Positions 17,341-25,970 are shown, counted from the stretch's first letter. The stretch is DNA of 64,000 nt from Mesorhizobium sp. WSM4306 (GCF_007003975.1 NZ_VFTC01000022.1:52466-116465); one strand, 5' to 3'. Numbers and translations: made by a program. The notes: generated by a model from the letters alone, not told the origin.

Positions 17341-17451
17341 AAGTACCGTCGGAGCGAATGAGGCTCGTGACGGTACTTTTGTGTACCTTAAGGCATTGAA
17401 GGAAAAAGGAATTTCCTGCCACAGAGCCTCGAAATCGTACTGACGGTACTT
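17341..17451. repeat. Inverted/direct repeats of AAGTACCGTC upstream of dead integrase
   Basis: AAGTACCGTC at 17341-17350 is perfectly mirrored by GACGGTACTT at 17369-17378, and a third copy of GACGGTACTT sits at 17442-17451, 18 bases before the integrase remnant. The spacing and position suggest binding sites of an integrase, excisionase or autoregulator, or remains of an attachment region. The 17003-17340 stretch holds no convincing gene. Confidence 0.5.
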
Positions 17452-17468
17452 TTCAGGAGGCAATGGGT

Positions 17469-17745
17469 ATGCTGACGGACGCCACCCTTAAAGCACTGAA
17501 ACAAAAAGAAAAAATCTAAAAGATTGCTGACCGCGACGGCATGTAAGTTCGCGTCATGCCCAGTGGCGCGATCTCGTTTCGGCTGGACTACAGGCTGAAT
17601 GGACGCCGCGAGACGGTCTATCTCGGCAGATTTGGCAGAGACGGAATCTCGCTCGCGTTGGCCCGAGAGAAGTGCCTCGACGCGAAGCGCGCCATTGGCG
17701 AAGGCCGATCACCGGCGATCGAGAAGAGGAGGCTTTCGGTTTCAA
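17469..17745 (+). pseudogene. Tyrosine integrase remnant (DUF4102 N-terminal domain) with two stop codons
   Basis: Translated from ATG 17469, the sequence matches the N-terminal arm-binding domain of symbiosis-island-type integrases: MLTDATLKALKQKEKI, then KIADRDGM, then VRVMPSGAISFRLDYRLNGR and TVYLGRFG. Two TAA codons (17517-17519 and 17544-17546) stand where the family has tyrosine (IYK, GMYV), so each looks like a single TAC/TAT to TAA change. Similarity stops near 17745, and the core-binding and catalytic domains are missing. The gene cannot make a working integrase. It marks an old integration event left of the polyketide genes. Confidence 0.8.
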
Positions 17746-17802
17746 AAACCACAAGCCGGATGAATTGTTGCGGTCTTCTTCATGGACTCCTGTCCGCCTC
17801 GG

Positions 17803-19794
17803 CTAAAGTCCGAACGGATAGGTGTCGGGAACACCGGTTCCTGCGTGTTCCGGGCCAAGCGGCGTCACCGCTGCGGTTTTGTCGAACCATACGAACGCGT
17901 CGAATTGCTGGGGCAAGGAGACGTCGGCATAATGGCTGCGCAATTCTGTTTCCGGCCGGTAGATCACACCAATGAAGCGCTCCAGCCTGCGCTCCAGCAG
18001 GCGCTCGCGCAGCGCTTCGTCGCGCCTCAAGTCGAGCACGAAACGCGGTATGCGGCTGTCGTGGCAAAGCCGTTCGTAGCTGTCGGGGTGGGAGGCGCGA
18101 ACCTGCTTCACCTCCATTTCACCATCCCAGTCGCTGGCGGCGGCGACGGTGCCGGAATGGGTGCCAAGGCCGACCAACGCTGCCTCATCGCCGAAACGCT
18201 GCCGGCAGAGCTGGCCGATATTCAGTTCGTCCCTGACGACACCCATCTCGGTGTGGCGGGCATCTCCGATATGCGAATTGTGCGCCCACGCGATGGCCTT
18301 GGAGTTCGGGCCACCAGCATCCAGCAGATGTTCCAGCGTGTCGAACATATGGGTGTCGCGCAGGTTCCAGGATTCAGCGCCGCCATAGTACATGATCCGG
18401 TAGTAACGCTCAGCGGCTGCGATCAGCCGGGCATTCTGGCTGGCGTCGAGGAAATCGGCGCCGTCCGATTGGGCATATTCGAGTTGTTTGGCGAGCAGAT
18501 CCCGGCACTGCTCAAGAACCGCTTTCTCGCATTTCCGATAGCCGGCGGTAAGTACAGCACGACCATACGTGGATGGCTCGTTTTGCCATGGCGTCAGGCA
18601 GCCATAGCGCTCGCGCGCGATCTTTGCCGCGCGCGGGTCGACCCGGTCGAGATAGTCGAGAACCGCAGCGATGGACCCGCTCATGTTGTAGATGTCGAGG
18701 CCGTAGAACCCCGCTTGCCTGGATGGCTCAAGCTTCTTGTTGTGGTGGCGCATCCACTCGATGAAGGCCGCGAAATCGGTGTTGCGCCACATCCACGTCG
18801 GAAACCGCTGAAATGGCGTAATGGTGCCAGCTCGCGGCTGACGATGGCGAACATAGCGGTCGATCGCGGCGGCATCGGGCCAATCCGCTTCGACCGCAAC
18901 GATGGTGAAACCGTGCCGTTTAACGAGCCTGCGGGTGATCGCCGCCCTCGCCTTGTAGAATTCCGACGTGCCATGGCTTGCCTCACCAAGTAGGACGACG
19001 CGCCGGTCGGCAAACCGATCGAACAATTCGCCGAAGGTCGGGTCGTCGAAATCCGGAAGCGGTTCAGCCGCTCTCGCGATCATATCGGGCAGGCTGACGG
19101 GAGGCGGATGTCGGAGCGGCCGATCGACCTCGGCCGTCTTGTCGCCTTCCGGCCAACCCTGTTCGCCGATGAGCGGGACGAACCGCACCCCGCCGAAATC
19201 CTCTTCGCTGTAGGCCGAAGCGCCTGTGCGCGTGACCTTTAGCAGACGCTGCAAATCCGGATCGTCGCCGACTGGAACGACAAGGACGCCTCCGACATCG
19301 AGTTGTTCCTGAAGAGCCAGCGGCGCACCCGGTCCGCTGGCCGCCACCACGATGGCATCGAATGGTGCCGCCTCCGGCCAACCCTTGGTGCCGTCGCCTG
19401 TGCGGACCTCGATGTTCCGATAGCCCAGCTTTTCAAAACGTTGTTTTGCCGACTTAGCCAGACCGGGATGACGCTCGATCGTGTAGACCTGTCCGACGAT
19501 CCGGCTCATCACGGCGGCCGCGTAGCCCGAACCGGTACCAACTTCGAGCACGTGATCACCGGCTTTGACATCCGCCATCTCGATCATGAGCGCAACGATA
19601 TAAGGTTGGGATATCGTCTGTCCGTCCGCGATCGGCAGTGGTCCGTCTTCATAAGCGAACTCTTCGAAGCCAGGATCGACGAAAGCCTCACGCGGAACTT
19701 CGCGCATGGCTTGCAGAATCTCGCGATTGCGGATGCCACGCCCGCCGACATGTACTTTAACCATTCGATCACGGGCACTGGAGAGACCGAGCAT
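17803..19794 (-). CDS. Fusion: protein-L-isoaspartate O-methyltransferase + erythromycin esterase family
   Basis: The 663-residue protein joins two domains. Residues 1 to about 215 are a protein-L-isoaspartate methyltransferase (PLPIADGQTISQPYIVALM and SAM site HVLEVGTGSGYAAAV at 81-95), an enzyme that repairs damaged aspartyl residues. From about residue 245 to the end it is an erythromycin-esterase-like domain (VVLLGEASHGTSEFY, VAVEADWPDAAAIDRYVR, IAWAHNSHIGDAR). Esterase domains of this family hydrolyse macrolide lactones in resistance genes, but many chromosomal members have unknown substrates. The ATG at 19794 follows AGGGAG, and no frame break lies between the domains. The role of the fusion is unknown. 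Confidence 0.88.
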   Translation of the reverse strand: MLGLSSARDRMVKVHVGGRGIRNREILQAMREVPREAFVDPGFEEFAYEDGPLPIADGQTISQPYIVALMIEMADVKAGDHVLEVGTGSGYAAAVMSRIVGQVYTIERHPGLAKSAKQRFEKLGYRNIEVRTGDGTKGWPEAAPFDAIVVAASGPGAPLALQEQLDVGGVLVVPVGDDPDLQRLLKVTRTGASAYSEEDFGGVRFVPLIGEQGWPEGDKTAEVDRPLRHPPPVSLPDMIARAAEPLPDFDDPTFGELFDRFADRRVVLLGEASHGTSEFYKARAAITRRLVKRHGFTIVAVEADWPDAAAIDRYVRHRQPRAGTITPFQRFPTWMWRNTDFAAFIEWMRHHNKKLEPSRQAGFYGLDIYNMSGSIAAVLDYLDRVDPRAAKIARERYGCLTPWQNEPSTYGRAVLTAGYRKCEKAVLEQCRDLLAKQLEYAQSDGADFLDASQNARLIAAAERYYRIMYYGGAESWNLRDTHMFDTLEHLLDAGGPNSKAIAWAHNSHIGDARHTEMGVVRDELNIGQLCRQRFGDEAALVGLGTHSGTVAAASDWDGEMEVKQVRASHPDSYERLCHDSRIPRFVLDLRRDEALRERLLERRLERFIGVIYRPETELRSHYADVSLPQQFDAFVWFDKTAAVTPLGPEHAGTGVPDTYPFGL

Positions 19795-19805
19795 TTCTAG
19801 CTCCC

Positions 19806-19842
19806 TTTGGTGACCGCCTTTTGGTGACCGCCCTTTGGTAAC
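19806..19842. repeat. Short 14-bp tandem repeat
   Basis: TTTGGTGACCGCC occurs at 19806-19818 and 19820-19832, and TTTGGTAAC follows at 19834-19842, a 14-base period with about 2.6 copies directly upstream of the fusion gene. It overlaps that gene's ribosome-binding region (AGGGAG on the minus strand). Confidence 0.6.
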
Positions 19843-20295
19843 TTGTCCGCGACGCCTCGAGGATATCCTTCGCGGTACCTTGATCAGCCATTGCCTTGAG
19901 CTTGGCTTTCGCGGCTCCAGTCTCTAACCGCTGGAAGACTTCAAGGTTCCCACAATTTCCCGCACAGGGCCTGCCAGCCCATCCTGAATCGCGAACGGCT
20001 CTTGCTGCTTGGCAGCGCGCGGTTCGATGCCGGCCCTGATGGCGGCCGTCTGGGCTTGCTCGGGCGCGCAGCCGCTCCAGTTATCACCAGCGAACTGAAG
20101 CTGGAGAACCGATACTGGAGAGGCGTGGCGGACACCTCGACTCCGGCAGGCAGCGATTGCCGGGACGAAACTCGTTTTGGGAGACGTTTACGGAACAGGC
20201 AACGCTCAAAGCCGGCGCCTCAAACATTGGTGCCCCGTTGAGCAAAGACCCTTCGGCAGCGACGATACCGCGCACGACGCCCAAGGAGACCGGAA
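19843..20295. other. Intergenic region without a convincing gene
   Basis: Short open frames exist on both strands, but none has a ribosome site or recognisable motif. The stretch separates the divergent fusion gene and the polyketide operon, so it must hold their promoters, although no clear consensus was found. Confidence 0.5.
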
Positions 20296-21363
20296 ATGTC
20301 TGCTAACGCCTACATCAACCGGATCGCGACAGCGGTTCCGGAGTATGAGGTTCATCAATTCTATCTGCGGTTCGCGGCTTCCATGCTTGCTGCCAATCGC
20401 AGGAGGATCTTCGAACGCATGGCCGGCCTTGCCGGCATCGAAAGCCGGTATTCCTGCTTTGCGCCAGCCCTCGACCCCGAGGGCGCGTATGTCGACCGTG
20501 CGGGAACCTTTGTCCGAGGCGCATTCCCCGGGACGGCCGCGAGAATGGCAATGTTTTGCGAAGCCGCTCCTGTGCTGGCACAAAAAGGCGTCGACGGATT
20601 GCGGCTTGGCGACGAAGCCTCGCGCATCACCCATCTGATCGTCACCACCTGCACTGGGTTTTCCGCGCCAGGCATCGACTTGGAGCTGGTTCAGAGCTGC
20701 GGCCTGTCGGACAAGGTCGAGCGCACGATGATCGGCTTCATGGGCTGCTACGCAGCGGTCAACGCCCTCAAGCTGGCTCGCCACATCGTTCGCTCCGACC
20801 CACAATCGAGAGTCCTGCTGGTCAATATCGAACTCTGCACCTTGCATCTCAACGAAACCACCGAACTGGAAAAGCTGCTGTCCTTCTGCCTTTGGGGCGA
20901 CGGCTGCGCGGCCGCGCTCGTCACCGCCGAACCGCCCGGCATCAAGCTCGACAGCTTTCACTGCCTTGTCGCGGACGAGCGGCGGGATCTGATGAGGTGG
21001 GACATTCGCGACCATGGCTTCGACATGGTTCTTTCTGGTCAGGTTCCTGCGGCGATCCACGACGCGCTGCTGAGCAACCAGGACGCCTTCCTCGGCGGTC
21101 GGCCACCCGAAGCGATCGATCTCTGGGCCGTTCACCCCGGCGGGCGTTCGATTCTCGACGCTGTTGAAAGGGCGCTGAATCTCACGCCGGCCGCGCTAAA
21201 GCCGTCGCGCGAGGCGCTGCGCCGATATGGAAACATGTCGTCGGCCACCGTAATGTTCACGCTGCAAGAGATGCTGAAGGCGCCGCCGGGCCTGCTGGGC
21301 TGCGGCATGTCGTTCGGACCCGGCCTGACGGCTGAAACCATGCTCTTTCGAACAGTATCATGA
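20296..21363 (+). CDS. Type III polyketide synthase (chalcone synthase-like)
   Basis: This 355-residue homodimeric ketosynthase condenses an acyl-CoA starter with malonyl-CoA units. The catalytic triad is visible: Cys119 in VTTCTGFSAPG, His in DLWAVHPGGRSILD and Asn in RRYGNMSSATVMFTL. The GFMGCYAAVNALKLARHIV segment is typical of bacterial type III synthases. It opens an operon with a methyltransferase and an FAD oxidoreductase, each overlapping by four bases. That order resembles srsABC of Streptomyces (alkylresorcinol synthase, methyltransferase, hydroxylase), which suggests a methylated phenolic lipid or pyrone product. ATG 20296 follows AAGGAGACCGGAA. Confidence 0.92.
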   Translation: MSANAYINRIATAVPEYEVHQFYLRFAASMLAANRRRIFERMAGLAGIESRYSCFAPALDPEGAYVDRAGTFVRGAFPGTAARMAMFCEAAPVLAQKGVDGLRLGDEASRITHLIVTTCTGFSAPGIDLELVQSCGLSDKVERTMIGFMGCYAAVNALKLARHIVRSDPQSRVLLVNIELCTLHLNETTELEKLLSFCLWGDGCAAALVTAEPPGIKLDSFHCLVADERRDLMRWDIRDHGFDMVLSGQVPAAIHDALLSNQDAFLGGRPPEAIDLWAVHPGGRSILDAVERALNLTPAALKPSREALRRYGNMSSATVMFTLQEMLKAPPGLLGCGMSFGPGLTAETMLFRTVS

Positions 21364-22085
21364 GCGAACTGAATCAACGTCGCCTTGTCCCGGAAATCCT
21401 AGACGGATTGGCGGCCGACGATCCGCGGGCGCTCGCCTCGCGCCGCGATCTCACCCGCATCAACGCGTTGATGTTCCAGGCGCGGATCATGGCGTCATTG
21501 CTACGGAAATTCGCACCGAAGCCGCCGCGGCGCATTCTGGAGATAGGCGCGGGCGACGGCACCTTTATGCTCGCAGTGGCGCGGCGCATGGCCAGGTATT
21601 GGCCCGAGGTGGAACTGACAATGCTCGATCGCATCGATCTCCTCACCGCTGAGCTCACCGCCGATTTCGACAGGCTGGGGTGGATCCTCGAAGGCATCAC
21701 CGCCGACGTGTTCGACTGGGCGGAAGGCACTGGGGGCAAGCCGTTCGACGCGATCACCGTCAATCTGTTCCTGCATCATTTCGACGATGCCAGTCTGGTG
21801 CGTCTGTTTTCTCTGCTGGCGCCGAAGGCTCCGTTGCTGCTTGCGACGGAACCGCTGAGATCGATGCCGGCGCTTGCCGCGGCTCGCCTTCTACCGGTGA
21901 TCGGCGTCAATGACGTGACACGACATGATGCGGCCCAGAGCGTGCGTGCCGGCTTTCGCGGCAGCGAACTTTCCGGTCTCTGGCTCGCGGCCGGTCGCAA
22001 GCCGCTCGAGGAACGACGCGCCGGTCTTTTTTCCCATGTCTTCGTCGGTGTCAGCGACAATGCCGGTTTTGAGTTGAACCCGTGA
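21360..22085 (+). CDS. Class I SAM-dependent methyltransferase of polyketide operon
   Basis: This 241-residue methyltransferase has SAM motif I as RILEIGAGDGTFMLAVA (about residues 58-74), the acidic LTMLDRIDLL loop and post-motif FDAITVNLFLHHFDD. It begins inside the last codons of the polyketide synthase (ATGA overlap) and ends over the start of the oxidoreductase. By analogy with SrsB-type enzymes it may O-methylate the resorcinol or pyrone made by the synthase. The substrate is inferred from context only. Confidence 0.85.
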   Translation: MSELNQRRLVPEILDGLAADDPRALASRRDLTRINALMFQARIMASLLRKFAPKPPRRILEIGAGDGTFMLAVARRMARYWPEVELTMLDRIDLLTAELTADFDRLGWILEGITADVFDWAEGTGGKPFDAITVNLFLHHFDDASLVRLFSLLAPKAPLLLATEPLRSMPALAAARLLPVIGVNDVTRHDAAQSVRAGFRGSELSGLWLAAGRKPLEERRAGLFSHVFVGVSDNAGFELNP

Positions 22086-23326
22086 GCAACCTATCGACCC
22101 ATGATGCGATCGTCATCGGTGCCGGCCCGGCGGGCACTTCCGCCGCACTGACACTGGCCCGACGCGGCTGGTCCGTGGCGATCGTGGAAAAGAGTGCGTT
22201 CCCGCGCCGCAAGGTCTGTGGCGAATACATCTCGGCAAGCAATCTCGCCCTTCTCGACCGACTGGAGATCGGCGATGCCTGGCGCGTTAATGCTGGCCCC
22301 GAAATCCGCCGCGTAGGCTTCTTTTCCGGCGAGACCTGCGCCGCGGCGCCGATGCCGGACGCAAAATATGGTCCTTCTGCAAAAGACGGTTTCGGTCGCG
22401 CGCTGGGCCGTGACGTTCTCGACGCGTTGCTCTTGCAGGCGGCGCGAACGGCGGGCGCCGAAATCTTCCAGCCTTGCCGGGCCGTCGCCATCGATTGGGA
22501 TGGGGACATGCAAAAGGTGTTTATTCAGGCGAGGGGCGAGAATTCTGGCGACGAGACGACGGCCTTGCGGGCGCCGGTGATTGTCGCCGCGCACGGTTCC
22601 TGGGAACCGGGACCGCTGCCAAGCCAGCTCGAAAAGACCAGCCGTCCGTCGGACCTGCTCAGCTTCAAGGCGCACTTCACGGGCTCGACGCTCGCGCCCG
22701 ATCTGATGCCTCTTCTGGCGTTTCCCGGCGGCTATGGCGGTATGGTCTTGGCCGATCATGGCCGGCTGTCGATCTCTTGTTGCATAAGGCGCGAGATGCT
22801 CGCGCGACTGCGTAGGAAACATGGCTCCGGACATGATGGCGCCGAAAGCCCTATGTCGGCCGCTGACGTGGTCTTCCATCATCTCATGGCTTCTTGCAAG
22901 GGCGTAAGCGATGCTCTGGATGAAGCCCGCCTCGATGGGCGGTGGCTTGCAGCCGGCCCGATCCGTCCCGGTATCCGCGCCTGTTATGAGAAAGACATCT
23001 TCCGCGTCGGCAATGCCGCCGGGGAGTCTCATCCGATCATCGCCGAAGGCATCTCGATGGCGCTTCAGTCCGGTTGGCTGCTAGCCAGGGAACTTGCTGG
23101 CGCGCCAAGCGGCCGGGCAGGGCGCGAAGCTGCCGGCAGACGCTATCAAGCGGCGTGGCGAGGATTGTTTTCGACGCGGGTCCACGCTGCCGCGGCCATA
23201 GCCCGAATGGCCCTTGGCCCCGGCGGTCCCGCATTGATGGCGGCGGCTGTCCGGAATTTCCCGCAAACACTGACACTTGGCGCGCATATGAGCGGCAAGA
23301 CGAGGCCGGTTCCCGGTCTTACATGA
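22082..23326 (+). CDS. FAD-dependent oxidoreductase (geranylgeranyl-reductase/halogenase-like) of polyketide operon
   Basis: This 414-residue flavoprotein has an N-terminal dinucleotide site (DAIVIGAGPAGTSAALTLAR, about residues 8-27), followed by FPRRKVCGEYIS. That segment is typical of the geranylgeranyl-reductase/FixC/halogenase superfamily. A C-terminal FAD-contact segment reads FRVGNAAGESHPIIAEGI. The start is GTG 22082, overlapping the methyltransferase stop. In the comparable srsABC operon the third gene is a flavin hydroxylase that oxidises the resorcinol ring. Here it could hydroxylate the polyketide or reduce a prenyl/alkyl chain. Confidence 0.85.
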   Translation: MSNLSTHDAIVIGAGPAGTSAALTLARRGWSVAIVEKSAFPRRKVCGEYISASNLALLDRLEIGDAWRVNAGPEIRRVGFFSGETCAAAPMPDAKYGPSAKDGFGRALGRDVLDALLLQAARTAGAEIFQPCRAVAIDWDGDMQKVFIQARGENSGDETTALRAPVIVAAHGSWEPGPLPSQLEKTSRPSDLLSFKAHFTGSTLAPDLMPLLAFPGGYGGMVLADHGRLSISCCIRREMLARLRRKHGSGHDGAESPMSAADVVFHHLMASCKGVSDALDEARLDGRWLAAGPIRPGIRACYEKDIFRVGNAAGESHPIIAEGISMALQSGWLLARELAGAPSGRAGREAAGRRYQAAWRGLFSTRVHAAAAIARMALGPGGPALMAAAVRNFPQTLTLGAHMSGKTRPVPGLT

Positions 23327-24153
23327 CCGGCGTCATAGCGCGTCGCTGCCGCCCACAGCATTGCCTGAGCGGGCATGGCGTTGTCGGATTTTCCAGGGAA
23401 ACCTCGTCGGCCATTGTGGCGGTGAACAGGTGAGATGACGGCAATCTCTTCGAGGCATTCAGCGAAGGTGCTCCGCGATTTCGCTTGAGACCGCCAGTTC
23501 CACATCGCCGTTGATAGCGATCTCAAACAGACGCAAACCGGCAGCCGCATCCGCAACCGACCTTCACCGAAGTGCTCGCCATCCCGGCCCGGATCAGCCC
23601 TCGTTTGGCACAGACGTGTTGAGCAGCCGCTGCTCCCAGAGGCAGGCGATGCCGCTGCCCGCGGCGTGCTGCTTGAGCACCTCCGTCAGCTCGCTGGCGT
23701 GCTCGGTGCGCGCCCAGTCGCGCTGCCACTCCGATGCCAGCGCCAGAGGCGGAATCCAAGTCAAGGAAATCTGACTGTCGTTTCAAATAGTTAAGACTCG
23801 CGCGACAGCAGTGCTAGCCAACAAAAATGCCAACAAAATATTTCTGTGGATTGGTTTGGTTCCCGAAACTTACTCGCAGGCCCCGGCTCGGCGCAGCTTG
23901 ACTGCCGCCGGTCGCCATTAAGGCAGTCCGAGTTTGTCAAGCGCATGGCGCAAGTTGACTGAAGTGACCTCCTACTGACGTCTTGAACGTCTGCTTCGCG
24001 CCCTCAAGTCGGTCACACAAGCTAGTTTCACCCGCTGCCGAAAGCGCACATGTCTTGGTCGACGATTAAGCAGCTGACTCATGTCGGGGCAAGGAACCAA
24101 CTCGGAACTTGGCGACCTTGGCCCCAGATCGCAGGTTGGCTAAAGTTGGCACC
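23327..24153. other. Gene-poor stretch with one degenerate fragment
   Basis: About 800 bases between the polyketide operon and the VOC gene. Apart from the minus-strand fragment at 23594-23773, no open frame has a plausible start. The base composition becomes less GC-rich near 23800-23870. Confidence 0.5.
23594..23773 (-). pseudogene. C-terminal fragment of unrecognised gene
   Basis: About 60 codons on the minus strand read like real protein (WIPPLALASEWQRDWARTEH, then LTEVLKQHAAGSGIACLWEQ) and end with TGA at 23594-23596. An in-frame stop lies directly upstream, and no start codon with a ribosome site precedes the sequence. It looks like the tail of a lost gene; the family is not recognised. 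Confidence 0.35.
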
Positions 24154-24537
24154 ATGTTGAATGCTGTTCACCACATCGCGCTCATCTGCAGCGATTACGA
24201 CCGATCGCGACGCTTCTACGTCGAACTCCTGGGCCTCGATCTGATCCGAGAGGTCTATCGGGAGGAGCGCCAGTCATGGAAGGCGGATCTGCTGATCGGA
24301 TCCGTCCAGCTGGAATTGTTCTCCTTCCCCGCACCAAGGATGCGGCCCTCCCATCCAGAGGCGACGGGCTTGAGACATCTGGCATTTGCTGTGGCGGATC
24401 TTGATCCGGTCATAGCGCGGCTTGAAGCCGCCAACGTTACAGTTGAGCCAATCCGAATCGACCCATATACACATCAGCGGTTTACATTTTTCAGAGACCC
24501 AGATGAATTGCCGCTGGAACTGTACGAAGTCCCATAA
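24154..24537 (+). CDS. gloA2: VOC family glyoxalase-like metalloprotein (YaeR/SMU1112c type)
   Basis: This 127-residue single-domain vicinal-oxygen-chelate protein aligns over its length with E. coli YaeR from memory: start MLNAVHHIALICSDYDRSRR, then GLDLIREVYREERQSWKADL, ELFSFPAPRMRPSHPEATGL and the end RFTFFRDPDELPLELYEVP. The metal ligands of the fold are the first His (VHHIA), Glu in QLELFS, the second His (LRHLAF) and Glu in LELYE. The family is metal-bound but the substrate is not established. ATG 24154 gives the family length; an upstream in-frame Met at 24109 adds 15 unrelated residues. Confidence 0.85.
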   Translation: MLNAVHHIALICSDYDRSRRFYVELLGLDLIREVYREERQSWKADLLIGSVQLELFSFPAPRMRPSHPEATGLRHLAFAVADLDPVIARLEAANVTVEPIRIDPYTHQRFTFFRDPDELPLELYEVP

Positions 24538-24796
24538 GGAATGACCAACCGCATCATGTGCTCAACGCTGACGAACGGCACGACGTTCAGGCCGAGCGGC
24601 AGAGTTGCTTTCGGCTGCAGTCGACTGAACGGCTTTCTTGTCCGCTGTAGATCGGCTCCGTGGAGATCGGAGCCCGCTACCTCCTAACCCCGTCCGGCGG
24701 CGGGCTTTGATGGGGCAGCGGAACCTGGGATCAGGCCGGTAACGCTTTGATCTGATGTTGGCTAGGTCTGAAATTAATGCGAAGAAGCCGGCCGGT

Positions 24797-25015
24797 TTAC
24801 TCGAGCTTCTGGATGCGCCCCTTTTCGAGGCGGAATACCCCGCTGCTTCCGCCTTGGCGCTCGAAATCAGACTGAATTTCATCCCACGAGCCAAGATACC
24901 GGCCGCAATCGGCGCAACTGATCGGCGTCAAAGGTTGGGCGTCCATGGGAATCTGCAGTCGGATCGTGCCGCAATAGGGGCACTCCAAGAGATGGTCTAG
25001 GTACTCGCCGGCCAT
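24797..25015 (-). CDS. Small zinc-ribbon-like hypothetical protein
   Basis: A 72-residue protein with two CxxC pairs (ECPYCGT and SCADCGRYLGSW) spaced as in a zinc ribbon, ending KGRIQKLE. The start is taken at ATG 25015 (MAGEYLDHLLECPYCG); a longer reading from 25081 adds 22 residues. Function is unknown. Such small zinc-ribbon proteins are frequent in rhizobia next to stress genes. Confidence 0.55.
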   Translation of the reverse strand: MAGEYLDHLLECPYCGTIRLQIPMDAQPLTPISCADCGRYLGSWDEIQSDFERQGGSSGVFRLEKGRIQKLE

Positions 25016-25272
25016 GATCACTTTCAGCACCCCGACCGGGACTATTGGGCGAGCAAGCTGCAAACGCAAGCGCGTATTCATATGGCTCCCGCCACGCGCT
25101 TTTTGTAAGTGCCGGCGCTACGGCTTTTCGGCTTCCTTCGCTTCGATCAGCGCACTATGTCGCCGATCTCCCAAAGCTTGTCGGTCACACCAGCAGCCAT
25201 CGCGGGCGACATGCGGAGCGAAGCGGAATGCGCACATGCGCGTGGGTCCAGTCTTGCGACTATTCCAATTTT

Positions 25273-25302
25273 GCCCGCACGGCTCCTGCCGTGCGGGCTT
25301 TT
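25273..25302 (+). terminator. Strong rho-independent terminator, orphan
   Basis: GCCCGCACGGC (25273-25283), a TCCT loop and GCCGTGCGGGC (25288-25298) form a perfect 11-base-pair stem followed by TTTTCCGTTT on the plus strand. No protein-coding gene clearly ends just upstream on that strand. The opposite strand has A, not T, after the stem, so it does not serve the minus-strand gene. Confidence 0.75.
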
Positions 25303-25326
25303 CCGTTTCAGCGAAAGCCGGATGCC

Positions 25327-25527
25327 CTATCCATGGCCATCTGCGATGAACGACGCAGCGATCAGATCGTCACCATCGATTCGACCTAAACCGTTCTCCA
25401 TAATGGCGGCCACTCTCTGGAAAGTATGAACTTCGGCGCCAGAGATTTTAGCCTCCAGCATGCGAGCCTTCAGATCAGCTATCCGTGCGGACAGTTCCTC
25501 CGATTTTCCCGGCTTCTGGTACGACAT
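25327..25527 (-). CDS. Small hypothetical protein (66 residues)
   Basis: MSYQKPGKSEELSARIADLK begins a helical, acidic 66-residue protein ending FIADGHG. It has no signal peptide or membrane segment and looks coiled in its first 35 residues. It lies 70 bases downstream of the DUF1236 gene on the same strand and may share its stress promoter. Function is not recognised. Confidence 0.5.
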   Translation of the reverse strand: MSYQKPGKSEELSARIADLKARMLEAKISGAEVHTFQRVAAIMENGLGRIDGDDLIAASFIADGHG

Positions 25528-25598
25528 GTCGTGCTCATCCTTTGATGGTGTTTGCCCGCCGCCATCTAAGGCCGCGGGCCATACGTGACGAACGAAGG

Positions 25599-25898
25599 TC
25601 AGTTGTAGACCTTGATGATCTTCCGAGTGCCCGGGTCGACCACCACAGTCCGGTTGTCGACCACGACGTAGCGATATTTGACGTTCGGAATCTCATGGAG
25701 TTCCACCGTATCCGGCAGCGCTGTGCCGACATTGAGTTCGACGCCGGGAAGCTTCACCGACGCCAGCGGCTGCTTCTTGACATACTCCTGGATAACCGTG
25801 TCCTGCTCGGGCTGAATGATGATGTCCTCGGCGGCGGCGACGCCTACGCCGGCCAAAAGGACAAACGCCGCGGCGGCGGCTGAGAGATACGTTTTCAT
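25599..25898 (-). CDS. DUF1236 family secreted protein
   Basis: The 99-residue protein has a signal peptide (YLSAAAAAFVLLAGVGVAAA, cleavage near residue 24) and a DUF1236 domain. The domain includes VIQEYVKKQPLASVKLPG, the LHEIPNVKYRYVVVDNRTVV segment in two parts and a C-terminal PGTRKIIKVYN. DUF1236 proteins are periplasmic and common in Rhizobiales. AAGGAGCG precedes the ATG. A GGAAC-N17-GTT promoter on the minus strand lies at 25970-25946, about 50 bases upstream of the start, so stress sigma control is likely. Confidence 0.85.
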   Translation of the reverse strand: MKTYLSAAAAAFVLLAGVGVAAAEDIIIQPEQDTVIQEYVKKQPLASVKLPGVELNVGTALPDTVELHEIPNVKYRYVVVDNRTVVVDPGTRKIIKVYN

Positions 25899-25945
25899 AG
25901 TTTCGCTCCTTGTTAAATCGACGCCTTGGCCGACGTCCGGGGCTA

Positions 25946-25970
25946 AACTTTAGGCATGTGCGAACGTTCC
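25946..25970 (-). promoter_or_regulatory. EcfG/RpoE2-type promoter for DUF1236 gene
   Basis: On the minus strand GGAAC (25970-25966) and GTT (25948-25946) are separated by exactly 17 bases, as in promoters of the alphaproteobacterial general-stress sigma factor. The start codon at 25898 is about 50 bases downstream. Confidence 0.65.

Noticed and set aside
19806..19842. Tandem repeats as a CRISPR-like array
   Set aside because: Only 2.6 copies of 14 bases with no spacers.
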